DNA from: Prorocentrum cordatum | Taxonomy: Eukaryota > Sar > Dinophyceae > Prorocentrales > Prorocentraceae | Reading direction: 5' to 3' | Assembly (NCBI GenBank): GCA_963575745.1 | Contig: CAUYUJ010000922.1 | Span: 43,561-107,560 of the forward strand | Length of the DNA: 64,000 bases | Shown here: in pieces, positions 40,323 through 51,544 of the stretch | Layout of the letters: every line of letters begins with the position of its first letter | Numbering within the stretch: the first letter of the stretch is position 1 | Notes under the pieces: generated by a model | What the model was told of the DNA's origin: nothing | The model's database searches: none | What the model saw: only the letters and a program-made list of their open reading frames with translations | Position numbers and translations under genes: made by a program

Positions 40323-41325
40323 CTCGACGGACCTTTTGGTGACCTTTTGCTCGGTTGAAAATTTTGTTCTCGAAATTCAACCTTTCGTTTGAGCTCTAGT
40401 ATTTTTTCCCGTGATATTGGATCGTATTCCCGCTCGCCGTCTTAATCTCAGGTTGATAGGGTATATATAATTGCCAGAAAGCACACAGGCGGGATCGGCC
40501 GTTTTGGGTCATCTTGACACGCTGTGACGGTTTTCTGTGCATAACTCGAGCTCTAGGACAGCTACGGAGCTGATACTTACAGAAACCGATTCAGAATCAT
40601 CAGGCGCGTTCGTCTGTTGCATCCAGAGGTCTGAGCTCGGTCTGCTGCTCGAGCTAGGTGCGCGAAACTATTCGTATTGTTCGAGTCATCTTGAGATGTG
40701 CTGTCGGTTTTCTGTACTTAATTCGGGCTGTAGGGTGGCTACAGGGCTGGTAATTGCAGAAACCGATTCGGAGACATCAGGCGCGTCCGCCTGTCGCATG
40801 CAGAGGTCTGAACTCGGTCTACTACTCGAGCTAGGTCCGCGAAACTATTCGTATTCTACAACATTTCTTGACGGACGCTGACGGTTTTCTGGACTTAACT
40901 CGAGCTGTAGGAGAGCTACAGGGCTGGTGCGCATACGTAACCGAGTCAGCATCATCATGCGCGTTCGTCTGTTGTATCCAGGGGTCTGGACTTGGTCTGC
41001 TACTCGAGCTAGGTCTGCGAAACTATTCGTATCCTTCGAATCATCTTGACAGGTGCTGTCGGTTTGCCGTACATAATTCGGGCTGTAGAAACTCTTCAGA
41101 GCTGATACTCACAGAAACCGATTGCGAATGATCAGGCGCGCTTGTCTATTGCATCCAGAGCTCTGGACTTGGTCTGCTGCTCGAGCCAGGTCCGCGTAGC
41201 TAGCAGCGCTCGGGCTGAAAAAAAAATCGTTCTCTACTAGTTCTTAGAGCTTAATATATGGAAAGGAAGCTCTACGAGTCTCCCGGCGGTAAGAAAGGTT
41301 GACGGCTTACCGCCGGCGCCCATTT
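40323..41325 (+). repeat. Shortened family A head, satellite array, hairpin
   Basis: The A head is cut to begin at CTCGACGGACC. About four satellite units follow and a shortened last unit. The A 3' end is near 41,268 and a hairpin at 41,283-41,315. Confidence 0.7.
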
Positions 41326-41860
41326 GGTCGACCCGACGAGAAGAGACAATGTGACAACTTTGGGTCGGTTTTGCTGAGATTTGAAAGATATTTAACAATT
41401 CATTTTGAGAAACCAGTTTTTTCGCACCTGTAGTGGGTTATGCCGCGTCTGCCAGTCAAATTCTCAGGGCCGTAGGTGCAGTATTACTATCAAAACATTC
41501 GGAGCAACCGACTTTGGATGAAAACCGAAAAATCTTGATTTTTCGAGTTTTTCGGCTCTCGCTTCAGAAGCTTCCTTCATGTGTTCTGCGGAGCGCTGTG
41601 CAAGAAAAGAGCTCTACGAGGTGCCCAGCGGTAACCTGGTTGACGGTTTACCGCCGGTTCCCATTGGCCGACCCGACCTTCAGAGACAATGTGATGACTT
41701 GGAGTCGGTTTTTCAACTTTTGTGCAAACTTTGAAAGTTCGTTTTAAGAACTGGTATTCTTCTCACGTGTAGTGGGTTATGACGCGTCTGCCAGTTAAAT
41801 TCTCAGGTCCGTAGCTGCAATATTACTATCAAAAGACTTGAGGGAACCGACTGTGTTTCG
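41326..41860 (+). mobile_element. Two family B bodies
   Basis: The first B body ends in AAAGAGCTCTACGAGG (about 41,606-41,621) with a hairpin at 41,625-41,658. A second partial B body (GGCCGACCCGACCTT, GTGTAGTGGGTTATGACGCG) runs to the satellite border. Confidence 0.6.
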
Positions 41861-42350
41861 AGTCATGTTCACACGCGTTGTCTGTTTTCTGTACTTAACT
41901 CGAGATTTAGGAGAGCAACAGAGCTCGTACTTAGAAACCTATTTGGAATCACCAGGCGCGTTTGTGTGTTGCATCCTGAGGTCTGAACTCGGTCTCATAC
42001 TCGAGCTAGGTCCGCAAAATTATTTGTATCCTTCGAGTCATTTTGACGAGTCGTCTCGGTTTCCTGTACTTAACTGAAGATTTAGGAGAGCTACAGAGCT
42101 TGTGCGCATAGAAACCAATCCAGTATCATCCGGCGCGTTCTTGTCTTGCATCGAGAGGTCTGAACTTGGTCTGGTACTCGAGCTGGATCCACGAAGCGAA
42201 GATGCAAAATGAAAAAAAACGTGTTTTTCGAGCTTTTGTCTTCACGCTTGAGAAAGTGTTTTTCGTGTGCTCCGAGCAGCGTCGCGCGAGAACAGAGCTC
42301 TACGAGGCTCCCGGCGGTTACCTGGTTGACGGCTTACCGCCGGATCCCAG
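41861..42350 (+). repeat. Two satellite units, B 3' part and hairpin
   Basis: Two diverged satellite units (to about 42,190) run straight into a B 3' part ending in CAGAGCTCTACGAGG (42,294-42,307) with a hairpin at 42,311-42,343. Confidence 0.6.
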
Positions 42351-42375
42351 TACTGCCCGCGAGGGCAACGACATA

Positions 42376-43167
42376 CCTCGTACAGCTCTGCGTTATCGAT
42401 GAGCTAGAGGATTTCCGGCGCGGGTTGGAGCTAGTACCTCGTAGAGCTCTTCGGGAAGATGAGCTAAGGGGAATTCGGGCGCAGGGTGGAGCTAGTTGGC
42501 AGACCCGACCTTAAGAGACAATGTGATGACTTGGAGTCGGTTTTTCTATCTTTGCGCAACATTTGAAAGTTCGTTTTAAGAACTGGTATTCTTCTCACGT
42601 GTAGTGGGTTATGCCGCGTCTGCCAGTGAATTTTTCAGGTCCGTAGCTGCAGTATTACTATCAAAACACTTGCTGGAACCGACGTTGGATGCAACATGGA
42701 AAAACGTATTTTTCGAGCTTTTGTCTTCACGCTGGAGAAAGCTTTTCCCGTGTGTTTCGAGCAGCGCCGCGCGAGAAAAGAGCTCTACGAGGCTCCCGGC
42801 GGTTACCTGGTTGACGGCTTACCGCCGGATCCCAGTTGGTCGACCCGACCAGAAGAGACAAAGTGATGACTTTGGGTCGGTTTTGCTGAGATTTGAAAGA
42901 TATTTAACAATTCATTTTGAGAAACCAGTTTTTTCGCACCTGTAGTGGGTTATGACGCGTGCGCCTGTGAAATTCTCAGGACAGTATTACTACCAAAACA
43001 TTTGGAGCAACCGACCTTAGATAAAAACAGAAAAACTTGATTTTTGGAGTTTTTCGGGTCTCGCCCCAGAAGCTTCTTTCATGTGTTCCAAGGAGCGCCG
43101 TGCGAGAGGAGAGCTCTACGAGGGCCCCGGCGGTAACCTGGTTGACGGTTTACCGCCGGTTCTCAGT
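42376..43167 (+). mobile_element. Nested family B elements inserted in an E5-like fragment
   Basis: B 5' ends lie at 42,376 (one mismatch) and 42,437. The inner element 42,437-42,792 has a perfect 15-bp inverted repeat (CCTCGTAGAGCTCTT / AAGAGCTCTACGAGG), 356 bp, and a hairpin at 42,796-42,828. A second B 3' part with a hairpin at 43,127-43,159 closes the group. The flanks (42,351-42,375 and 43,168-43,198) are contiguous in E5 (38,192-38,242), and TA is present on both sides. Confidence 0.65.
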
Positions 43168-43329
43168 ATTTCAGGATCGTGTAGGGCAGGGGCCCAATGC
43201 TATTTCTAGTCTTTACAGGTCTTGTGCCATCGATTGTTGAAGGCGGTGTGTCGACGGCTGGTGTCGGAGTCGGTTGCTGGTCGTGTCTCGCGGATCTGTC
43301 GTAAGCCGAGTTTCAGAGATATTGTGTCC
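43168..43329 (+). other. Transition zone with an E5-like fragment
   Basis: The first 30 bp (TTTCAGGATCGTGTAGGGC) match the E5 3' region. The remaining 130 bp are not recognised and lead into the 101-bp array. After this point no family A, B or satellite sequence is seen again. Confidence 0.5.
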
Positions 43330-45460
43330 CACGCGGACCAGTTCGGGATCTCGCGGTGCCCTGGGGGCTGCGATCTGCGCAGGTGTCGCCTTTTTCGTGG
43401 GCTCCTGGGAGGCCCAGCGGAGGTGGGTCCCACGCGGGCCACCTCGGGACCTCGCGGTGCCCTGGGGGCTGCGATTTGCGCGACTGTCGCCACTTTCGTG
43501 GGCTCCTGGGAGGCCCAGCGGAGGTGGGTCCCACGCGGACCACCTCGAAACTTCGCGGTGCCCCTGGGGCTGCGATCTGCGCAACTGTTGCCACTTTCGT
43601 GGGCTCCTGGGAGGCCCAGCGGAGGTGGGTCCCACGCGAGCCACCTCGGGACCTCGCGGTGCCCTGGGGCTGCGATCTGCGCAACTGTCGCCACTTTCGT
43701 GGGCTCCCGGGATGCCCAGCGGAGGTGGGTCCCCCGCGGAATACATCGAGACCTCGCGGAACCCTGGGGGCTGCGATCTGCGCAACTGTCGCTTTTTTCG
43801 TGGGCTCCTGGGAGGCTTAGCGGAGGTGGGTCCCACGCGGGCCACCTTGAGACCTCGCGGTGACCTGGGGGCTGCGATCTGCGCAACTGTCGCATTTTCC
43901 GTGGGCTCCTGGGAGGCCCAGCGGAGGTGGATCCCACGCGGACCACTTCGAGACCTCGCGGTGCCCTGGGGGCTGCGATCTGCGCAACTGTCGCCACTTT
44001 CGTGGGCTCCTGGGAGGCCCAGCGGAAGTGGGTCCCACGCGGACCACCTCGAGACCTCGCGGAGCCCTGGGGGCTGCGATCCGCGCAACTGTCGCCACTT
44101 TCGTGGGCTCGGCCCAGCGGAGGTGGGTCCCACGCGGACCACCTCGAGACCTCGCGGTGCCCTGGGAGCTGCGAGCTGCGCAATTGTCGCCGCTTTCGTG
44201 GGCTCCTGGGAGGCATGGCGGAGGTGGGTCCCGCGCGGACCACCTCGAGGCCTGGCGGTGCCGTGGGGGCTGCGATCTGCGCAACTGTCGCCTTTTCCGT
44301 AGGCTCCTGGGGGGCCCAGCGGAGGTGGGTCCCACTCGGACCACCTCGAGAAATCCTGGGGGCTGCGATCTGCGCAACTGTCGCCACTTTCGTGGGCTCC
44401 TGGGGGGCCCAGCGGAGGTGGGTCCCACGCGGGCCACCTCGGGACCTCGCGGTGCCCTGGGGGCTGCGATTTGCGCGACTGTCGCCACTTTCGTGGGCTC
44501 CTGGGAGGCTCAGCGGAGGTGGGTCCCACGCGGGCCACCTCGGGACCTCGCGGTGACCTGGGGGCTGCGATCTGCGCAACTGTCGCCACTTTCGTGGGCT
44601 CCTGGGAGGCCCAGCGGAAGTGCGTCCCACGCGGGTCACCTCGAGACCTTGCGGTGCCCTGGGGGCTGCGATCTGCGCAACTGCCGCCACTTTCGTGGGC
44701 TCCTGGGAGGCCCAGCGGAGGTGGATCCCACGCGGACCACCTCGAGACCTCGCGGAGCCCTGGGGGCTGCGATCCGCGCAACTGTCGCCACTTTCGTGGG
44801 CTCCTGGGAGGCTCAGCGGAGGTGGGTCCCACGCGGACCACCTCGAGACCTCGCGGTGCCCTGGGGGCTGCGATTTGCGCAAATCTCACCACTTTCGTGG
44901 GCTCCTGGGAGGCACAGCGGAGGTACGTCCCACGCAGGTCACCTCAGGACCTCGCCGCCCCCTGGGGGGCTGGCGATTTTCGCAACTGTCGCCTTTTTCG
45001 TGGGCTCCTGGGAGGCCGAGCGGAGGTGGGTCCCACGCGGACCACCTCGGGACCTCGCCGCCCCCTGGGGGCTTGCGATCTGCGCAACTGTCGCCATTCT
45101 GGGAGGCCCAGCGGGGAGGTGGGTCCCACGCGGATCACCTCGGGACCTCGCGGTGCCCTGCGGGCTTGCGATCTGCGCAACTGTCGCCTTTTTCGTGGGC
45201 TCCCGGAAGGCCCAGCGGAGGGGGGCCCCACGCGAATCACCTCGGGACCTCGCCCCCCCTGGGGGCTTGCGATTTTCGCAACTGTTGCCGCTTTCGTGGG
45301 CTCCTGGGAGGCCCAGCGGAGGTGGGCCCCACGCGGATCATCTCAAGACCTCGCCGCCCCCTTGGGGGCTTGCGATCTGCGCAACTGTCGCCACTTTAGT
45401 GGGCTCTTGGGAGGCCCAGCGGAGGTACGCTCCATGGGGATCATTCGGAGGTACGTCCTA
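43330..45460. repeat. 101-bp minisatellite, about 21 copies
   Basis: The unit contains GCTGCGATCTGCGCAACTG, TCGCCACTTTCGTGGGCTCC, TGGGAGGCCCAGCGGAGG and TGGGTCCCACGCGGACCACC. Spacing is 98-102 bp. From about 44,935 a variant with CCTCGCCGCCCCC appears, and some copies are shorter. Because the unit has almost no stop codon, frames of more than 500 codons exist on both strands and cycle through the three phases of the repeat. I do not regard them as genes. Confidence 0.85.
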
Positions 45461-46100
45461 CGCGTTTCTTTCAACGCCCCTGAGTTTCCATTTTGTATAG
45501 TTGCCGTTCCTCTTCTTGCGGCGCTCTTCTGAAATCACTGTTGGCTGCTCTTCTTGCGCGCTGCGGGTCCTTCAGAATGCCAGTCAGCATTGAGTGGTCC
45601 TGAGTATAATCGCCACATGTATAGAAAGGGTTGGGTACGTCACGGGGAATTTTTGTTTCTTTCTCTTTGTCCCCCCCCGGAAAGGGCATGGGCCCAGGGC
45701 TTTCTTTTAGTGGTGTTAACCCCCGGGGGAGCGCCGGCGGATTTCCGCTCGATGCAACACGAGGTGAAGTCCAATTCGGCGTGGAACAAATGCGTTTCGC
45801 GCGTGCCCGCTCGAGGAAAGTTCGCCCCCCATCTCGGATCCTCGATAAAGACAGGGTCAGCAGACACCCGTTTGCCCTCGTGAAAAAGAGGGTGCTGGGC
45901 ATTTTCAGCAGAATCATCGAGAAAAACCGAAGTTTGGATTCCCGACCTGGATACAAACAAATGTGAGCATGTTGACTTTTTGCGTGCCCGCTCGAGGATG
46001 GCGCGTCCTGCGCTCAGAAATTTTGGGGATGTCTCGAGCGAAACGCTCGTTTTGCAAACTTTGACGGGCCTAGGCGCTCCAGGATGCCTGGATCGCACAC
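45461..46100. other. Mostly unrecognised sequence with one dispersed motif
   Basis: The motif CCCGGAAAGGGC, then GGCCCAGGG and CTTTTAGT (about 45,678-45,717), recurs near 48,556 and 59,248, each time close to GCCGGCGGATT. Near 46,025 the first copy of GATGTCTCGAGCGAAACG occurs. No convincing gene. Confidence 0.5.
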
Positions 46101-46444
46101 CCAGCGTAATTTACGAGGGATCGCGGCTTTGGGAGCGCGGACGCCGAGTAATTTTCGAGGGCTCGGGGCCCTGGGAGCGCGGATCCAGTGAATTTACTAA
46201 GGATCGTGGCCCTGGGAGTGCGGCGGCTGCGTAATTTGTGAGAGGATGAGGCTTTCGGAGCGCAAATCCAAAGTAATGTATGAGGGATCGCGGCTTTGGG
46301 AGCGCAAATCCCGCGTATAATCCAAGGGATTGCGGCCTTGGGAGCGCGGGCGCCGCGTAATTTATGAGGGATCGTGGCCCTGGGAGCGCGGGCGCCACGT
46401 AATTCGCAAGAGATCGTGGCCCTGGGAGCGCGGATGCCGTACAA
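46101..46444 (+). repeat. About 47-bp minisatellite, seven copies
   Basis: The unit is GTAATTTACGAGGGATCG, then GGCCCTGGGAGCGCGGGCGCC. Two further copies lie at 60,133-60,215, and a diverged, longer form fills 58,736-59,235. Confidence 0.75.
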
Positions 46445-46745
46445 TTCAGAATTTGTTGAGGACGTCTCGAGCGAAACGGTTGTTTCGTGTTACAAATTGT
46501 TCCTGTCCTGGGGACCATAATTCAGAGGAGGTCTCAGGTGAAATGGTTGTTTTCACGTGCCCAGATCTGGAGGATGTCTCCAGCGAGACGCTCGGTTTCA
46601 CGCGTCCAGGTTGCTCAGGCAGATATCTAGCATGATGATGTGTTGAGGATGTCTCGAGCGAAACGTTTGTTTTCACGTGTCCAGGTCGCCCAGGCGGATA
46701 TCTAGCATGCGGATTTGGGCAGGATGTCTCGAGCGAAACGCTTGC
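46445..46745 (+). repeat. Dispersed GATGTCTCGAGCGAAACG repeats
   Basis: Four or five copies of GAGGATGTCTCGAGCGAAAC plus GCTTGTTTT lie 60-115 bp apart, with partly repeated spacers (CACGTGTCCAGG, GGCGGATATCTAGCATG). More copies lie at 46,027, 48,687 and 60,229-60,630. Confidence 0.7.
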
Positions 46746-48105
46746 CACCAGCACGTTGCGTAGCGCGTCCCTCGGCGCGTCGCCTGGCGCGTCCCTTGGG
46801 ACGTTCCGCGGCACGTCCTCCTGGCATGCCCCCCTGTCAATGATCTTTGGGGCAGCTACTATGTGCTCAGGCACGAACGAACTGCCACACGCTGGAGCGC
46901 GTGGGCAAACGACAATGCCAGCCTGAACTCGCCGCTTTGCGGGAGCGACTGCACGTCGGCTGTCTCATAATGCATAGCGTGCGTGATTGGAGGAGGAGGA
47001 GGAGCAGCAGCAGCAGCAGCAGGAGGGGCGGGAGGAGGAGCGAGAAAGGAGGGACGACAGCTCGAGCTTAAGATCCACATCAGTTCGGTCAGGACTCAGA
47101 TGCAAAGGAGGACTCGATCCACAACGCTATAGAGCACATCCGCGGCATGGCACATCACAATTCAGCACGGCGCAGCACATCATATCTCTCGACACAAATC
47201 GTCCAGCTCGATACACTCAGCATTGCACTTTGGTATGCTCCCAAGCACGTTCCGTGGCGCGTCCCGTGGCGAGTCCCCCTGGCACGTCGCGCGGCGCCTC
47301 CCCTGGCACGTCCCGCGGCACGTCCATTGGCACGTTCCGTAGCGCGTCCCCTTGGCACGTCCCGCGGTGCGTCCCCGTGGCACGTCCCCTGGCACGTCGT
47401 TTGGCGCGTCCCTTGGGACGTTCCGCGGCGCGTTCTCCTGGCATGTTCCCCTGTCGATTAGCTCTGGGGCAGCTACTATGTGCTCAGGCAGCTCGAGCTT
47501 AATATGCAGATCAGTTCGGTCAGGACTCGGATGCAACGGAGGACTCGATCCACAATACTATAGAGCACAACCGCGGCATGGCACATCACAACTCAGCACG
47601 ACTCAGCACAGCAGAGCCCTCGGCACGGTAGGTCAAGATCGACGCACTCAGCATTGCAACCTGGCACGTTCCATGGCGCGTCCCGTGGCGAGTCCCCCTG
47701 GCACGTCGCGCGGCGCCTCCCCTGGCACGTCCCGTGGCACGTCCATTGGCATGTTCCGTAGCGCGTCCCCTTGGCACGTCCCGCGGTGCGTTTCTGTGGC
47801 ACGTCCCCTGGCACGTCGCCTGTCGCGTCCCTTGGGACGTTCCGCGGCGCGTCCTCCTGGCATGTTCCCCTGTCAATGAGCTCTGGGGTAGCTACTATGT
47901 GCTCAGGCAGCTCGAGCTTACGATTCAGATCAGTTCGGTTAGGACTCGGATGCAACGGGGGACTCGATGCACAACGCTATAGGGCACAATCTCGGCATGG
48001 CACATCGCAAGTCAGCACGGCGCAGCACAGCACAGCCCTCGGCACGGTACAGCAAGATCGGTACACTCAGCATTGCATTTGCCCGTTGCCCAATCAGGTG
48101 TCTTT
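46746..48105 (+). repeat. 430-bp macro-repeat, three copies
   Basis: Each copy has an internal GGCACGTCCC-type minisatellite of about 17-18 bp, then CAGCTACTATGTGCTCAGGC, CAGCTCGAGCTTA, GATCAGTTCGGTCAGGACTC and CACTCAGCATTGCA. The last motif occurs at about 47,217, 47,644 and 48,066. Two more copies lie at 60,640-61,400. Open frames on both strands are due to the minisatellite. Confidence 0.75.
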
Positions 48106-48735
48106 GAAGCGTTGCCATGGCTTACATTTCAATATTCCCTTCTGGGTTCGTGTGTGCACCATTATCTATACATAAATGTGTACATCTATAATATTTATAC
48201 GTAATAAATAGAACAAACATTGCTTACATGCATAGTCGAATGATATGATTGCGTATATATTCCCTTTTCTATATTTTTACAATCCGGGGGGGTGGGAAAA
48301 CCCCCCCCGCCCCCCCCGGAAAATCGGACCCCCGGGATCTTGCGCTTTTGGGGCCCCCTGGACGCCTTGCAATGGGTCCCCCGGGCCTTCCGGGCCTCCT
48401 GGACGCCCCTGCCGGGCCTTGCCAGCGGGCCCAAAGCGGTCAGGAGGGCGGCCAAACGGCCCCGCGAGAGCCCCACGCGGCCCCAGACAGCCCCAAGACG
48501 CCCGAAGACGACCCAAAGAAGACCCCCAAGAGGTCCTCCAAGTGCAAAGTTTTTTCCCGGAAAGGGCGTAGGCCCAGGGTTCTCTTTTAGTATGTAAACA
48601 TATCCCCCCGTGCCCAACTTGAAGGAGGCCGGCGGATTCTTTCCCTGATAAATATCGAGGTCGAAGGAGGCCGGCGGATTAAAATTTGAGGATGTCTCAG
48701 GCGAAACGCTTGTTTTTGAAATCCCGATCGATAAA
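48106..48735. other. Mixed non-coding sequence
   Basis: It begins with CAGGTGTCTTTGAAGCG, then TTCTGGGTTCGTG, a tail that also ends the second macro-repeat group (61,408-61,480) and, in part, 49,550-49,615. G- and C-runs (48,288-48,320), purine-rich CCCCAAGA-type sequence and the CCCGGAAAGGGC motif follow. No gene is recognised. Confidence 0.5.
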
Positions 48736-48739
48736 TCAC

Positions 48740-49375
48740 AGGGTGCGGGACACCTCAGCACGACCACACCCCCAGCACGACCACACCCCAGCACGACCAC
48801 GCCCCAGCACGACCACGCCCCAGCACGACCACACCCCAGCACGACCACACCCCAGCACGACCACACCCCAGCACGACCACACCCCAGCACGACCACACCC
48901 CAGCACGACCCGATCGATAAATCACAGGGTGCGGAGCACCCCAGCACGAACCCACCCCAGCACGACCCCACCCCAGCACGACCCCACACCCAGCAGCGAC
49001 CACGCCCCAGCACGACCACGCCCCAGCACGACCACCCCCCAGCACGACCACACACGACCACACCCCAGCACGACCACACCCCAGCACGACCACACCCCAG
49101 CACGAGACCCGCACGACCCACCCCAGCACGACCAGCCCACACCCCAGCACGACCGACACCCCAGCACGACCACACCCCAGCACGACCTCACCACAGCACG
49201 ACCACACCCCAGCACGACCACGCCCCAGCACGACCACGCCCCAGCACGACCACGCCCCAGCACGACCACGCCCCAGCACGACCACCCCCCCAGCACGACC
49301 ACCCCCCAGCACGACCACCCCCCAGCACGACCACACCCCAGCACGACCACTCCCCAGCACGACCACACCGCCTTG
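48740..49375. repeat. 15-bp minisatellite, about 40 copies
   Basis: The unit CCAGCACGACCACAC is repeated with few changes. Twice it is preceded by CGATCGATAAATCACAGGG (about 48,727 and 48,911), which suggests two sub-arrays with a common left border. Confidence 0.85.
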
Positions 49376-49396
49376 GTTGAGTGGTTGCCTGTCGTC

Positions 49397-49545
49397 GTGG
49401 AATGTTTCGTGGGGTGTCTCGTGGAATGTTTCGCGGGGTGTCTCGTGAAATGTTTCGTGAGGTGTCTCGTGGAATGTTTCGTGATGTGTCTCGTGGGCTG
49501 TTTCGTGAGGTGTCTCGTGGGATGTTTCGTGAGGTGTTGCCCAGT
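49397..49545. repeat. 24-bp minisatellite, six copies
   Basis: The unit is GGAATGTTTCGTGAGG plus TGTCTCGT. It follows directly after the 15-bp array. Confidence 0.8.
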
Positions 49546-50178
49546 TGGGTATCATGAAAACGTGTCCATGCTCCACATGTCTATATCCCTTTCCGGGTTC
49601 GTGGGTCCATCATGTTATTGAATTTTTGGACATTCGGTTCTTCGGTATTCCGTGCGTCCGAGTCCGCCGAAGAGGCCCCAAAAATCCTCCCACAACGGTG
49701 TCAAAGGGCTTCCAGACAGTCCAAAAGAGCTCCAATATGGTCCAACAGGGCCGCAAGATGGCCCCAAGAGAGCCCCGCTGACAGCCCCAGATGGCCCCAA
49801 GACGCCTCCCGAAGCACTCCAAATCGTGACCCGGTCGTTCAGGGAGACCGTGGTTGGTAGCAAGGTGGCCGCAAGAAGCCCGCAGAGGCCCCCAAAAGGC
49901 GCCCAGGAGGCCCCCAGAGGTCCCCAAAAAGCTTTTGAGAGGGGCCCAAGAACACCTCCAAAGAGGAGCCCCTGCAATGAAAACTGGGGATGAGGACAAG
50001 GAGTGGCTCGCAGACAAGGAAGATTACGAGTAAGAGGAGAGGACGTATAAGGATAGTACATAACATTACTATAACGACGATGGCGCAAACGGCAACAATG
50101 AATCATCGCTACATTTGGCTCTCCTGCATGCCGAGCTTCAAGAACCAAGGTGCATGGCGCGAAGCGCCAATGCAGTCT
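49546..50178. other. Unrecognised, purine/pyrimidine-skewed sequence
   Basis: 49,670-49,960 is a degenerate GGCCCCAAGA/GGCCCCCAGAGG-like series. GGCGCGAAGCGCC (50,157-50,169) is a small hairpin just before the TA run. No convincing gene. Confidence 0.45.
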
Positions 50179-50202
50179 TGTATATATATATATATATATA
50201 TA
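50179..50202. repeat. (TA)n microsatellite
   Basis: About 11 TA units. A similar run at 54,796-54,818 and TA-rich sequence at 58,575-58,632 also lie near short GC-rich inverted repeats. Confidence 0.85.
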
Positions 50203-51055
50203 TTTGTAGTGGGTCCATATGGGGGTTCCACCGAAGGCCCCAGTTCCAGGAATCGCATGCGTGACCGCGCGCATCTGGGCACACCTCTCACGTGTTTGGT
50301 GGCCGCATGGGGAGCTCCACCGAAGGCCCCGCCGCCTGCTGCCCCCCCCCCCGTCTGGGGCCGCGCCGACCGACGCGCAGATCAGCGGTAACGGGTTGCA
50401 TCCGGATGTAACTTGTTGCGGCCGAAGTCTGCGACCCCATCAGCAATGTCGCTCCGTCCTTCCCATGGACGGCTGAGTCCTTTTGCTCGCCCCTTCCCCT
50501 ACTTTCCACCTGCTCTGCGGTATTCGCAGCTGCATATATGGTTGGGTCCGTGGTCGGGCCATTTTGCGCAGTCCTGGAGGTCGGGAGTCTCTTTTCAGTC
50601 CTTCGCTGAACACCCGTGCCCTTAGAACGCGTCGCGTTCACATGCACGCTTGGCAAATATTGGGCGTGCACGGCGCATCGATATCGTTTGCGCGTGCGCG
50701 CTGTATGACACTGGATCGTTCGGGAGATGACAAGCGGGTTGTACGCGAGCAGCCACTCCTTTGCGGTAGCATCAACCAAGTGCGTGATGACCAGGATCTG
50801 TGCGCATTCGGGGCACATGCAAGCCGACACGTCCAGAATAGATGCGCTTGCGTGCCCTCGTCGGACTCTTGCCGGCCACCATGTATAACCTTGTCATGAT
50901 GGTTTTCTTCCTTTTCCTTCGTTTCGTTATTAGACTGTGCGGCGTCGCGTTTGGCTCACAGGAAGTTAGCCAAAAGAAATTTCGACTGTGTGCGACGGCT
51001 CCCGCCCACAACAAAAGGCCCAGAGACGATGACCGCTTATGATGAGGTTGGGGTA
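50203..51055. other. Unrecognised sequence
   Basis: GGGGGTTCCACCGAAGGCCCC and GGGGAGCTCCACCGAAGGCC (50,220 and 50,309) are related. A minus-strand frame (50,288-50,830) has Cys near its start (CMCPEC) but no family I recognise. I do not call a gene. Confidence 0.35.
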
Positions 51056-51440
51056 GGAGGAACACGGGGAGGAGAAGGAGGAGGATGAGCAGGAAAGTGA
51101 GGAGGCAGAAGAGGAGGAGGAGGAGGAGGAGGAGGAGGAGGAGGAGGAGGAGGAGGAGGAGGAAGAAGAAAAAGAGGAGGAGGAGGGAGGAGGAGACGGG
51201 AGGAGTAGGAGGAGGAGTAGGAGGAGGAGGAGGAGGAGGAGGAGGAGGAGCAGACGGGAGGAGGAGGAGGAGGAGAGGGGAGGATGAGGAGGAGGAGGAG
51301 GAGGAGGGGGAGGGGGAGACGGGAGGAGGAAGAGACGGGAGGATGATGATGAAGAGGAGGAGGAGGTTGATGAGGAGGAGGAGGATGACGACGAGAAGGA
51401 GGAAGGAGGAGGAAGAGTTTGAGGAGGAGGAGGAGGAATA
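51056..51440 (+). repeat. (AGG)n microsatellite
   Basis: Nearly uninterrupted AGG with scattered GAC, AAG and GAT. Purines are on the plus strand. Confidence 0.85.
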
Positions 51441-51510
51441 GCGATACTAATGTGATGATGATGATGCTGATGATGATGCTGCTGCTGATGATAATGGGTG
51501 ATGATGATGC

Positions 51511-51544
<34 letters not shown>

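Noticed and set aside
43206-45500. Frames of 340-560 codons on both strands
   Set aside because: They are products of the 101-bp minisatellite, cycling through repeat phases; the same block is open in several frames at once.
46445-46745. CRISPR-like spacing of a short repeat (GATGTCTCGAGCGAAACG)
   Set aside because: Repeats are imperfect, spacers are partly repeated and vary from about 20 to 100 bp, no cas genes, and the context is eukaryotic.
48686-49621. His/Pro-rich plus frame and Gly/Trp/Cys-rich minus frames
   Set aside because: The 15-bp unit is a multiple of three, so frames stay open; no unique domain.
50288-50830. Minus-strand Cys-containing protein
   Set aside because: One CMCPEC motif only, no further metal-binding pattern, overlapping open frames on the other strand.
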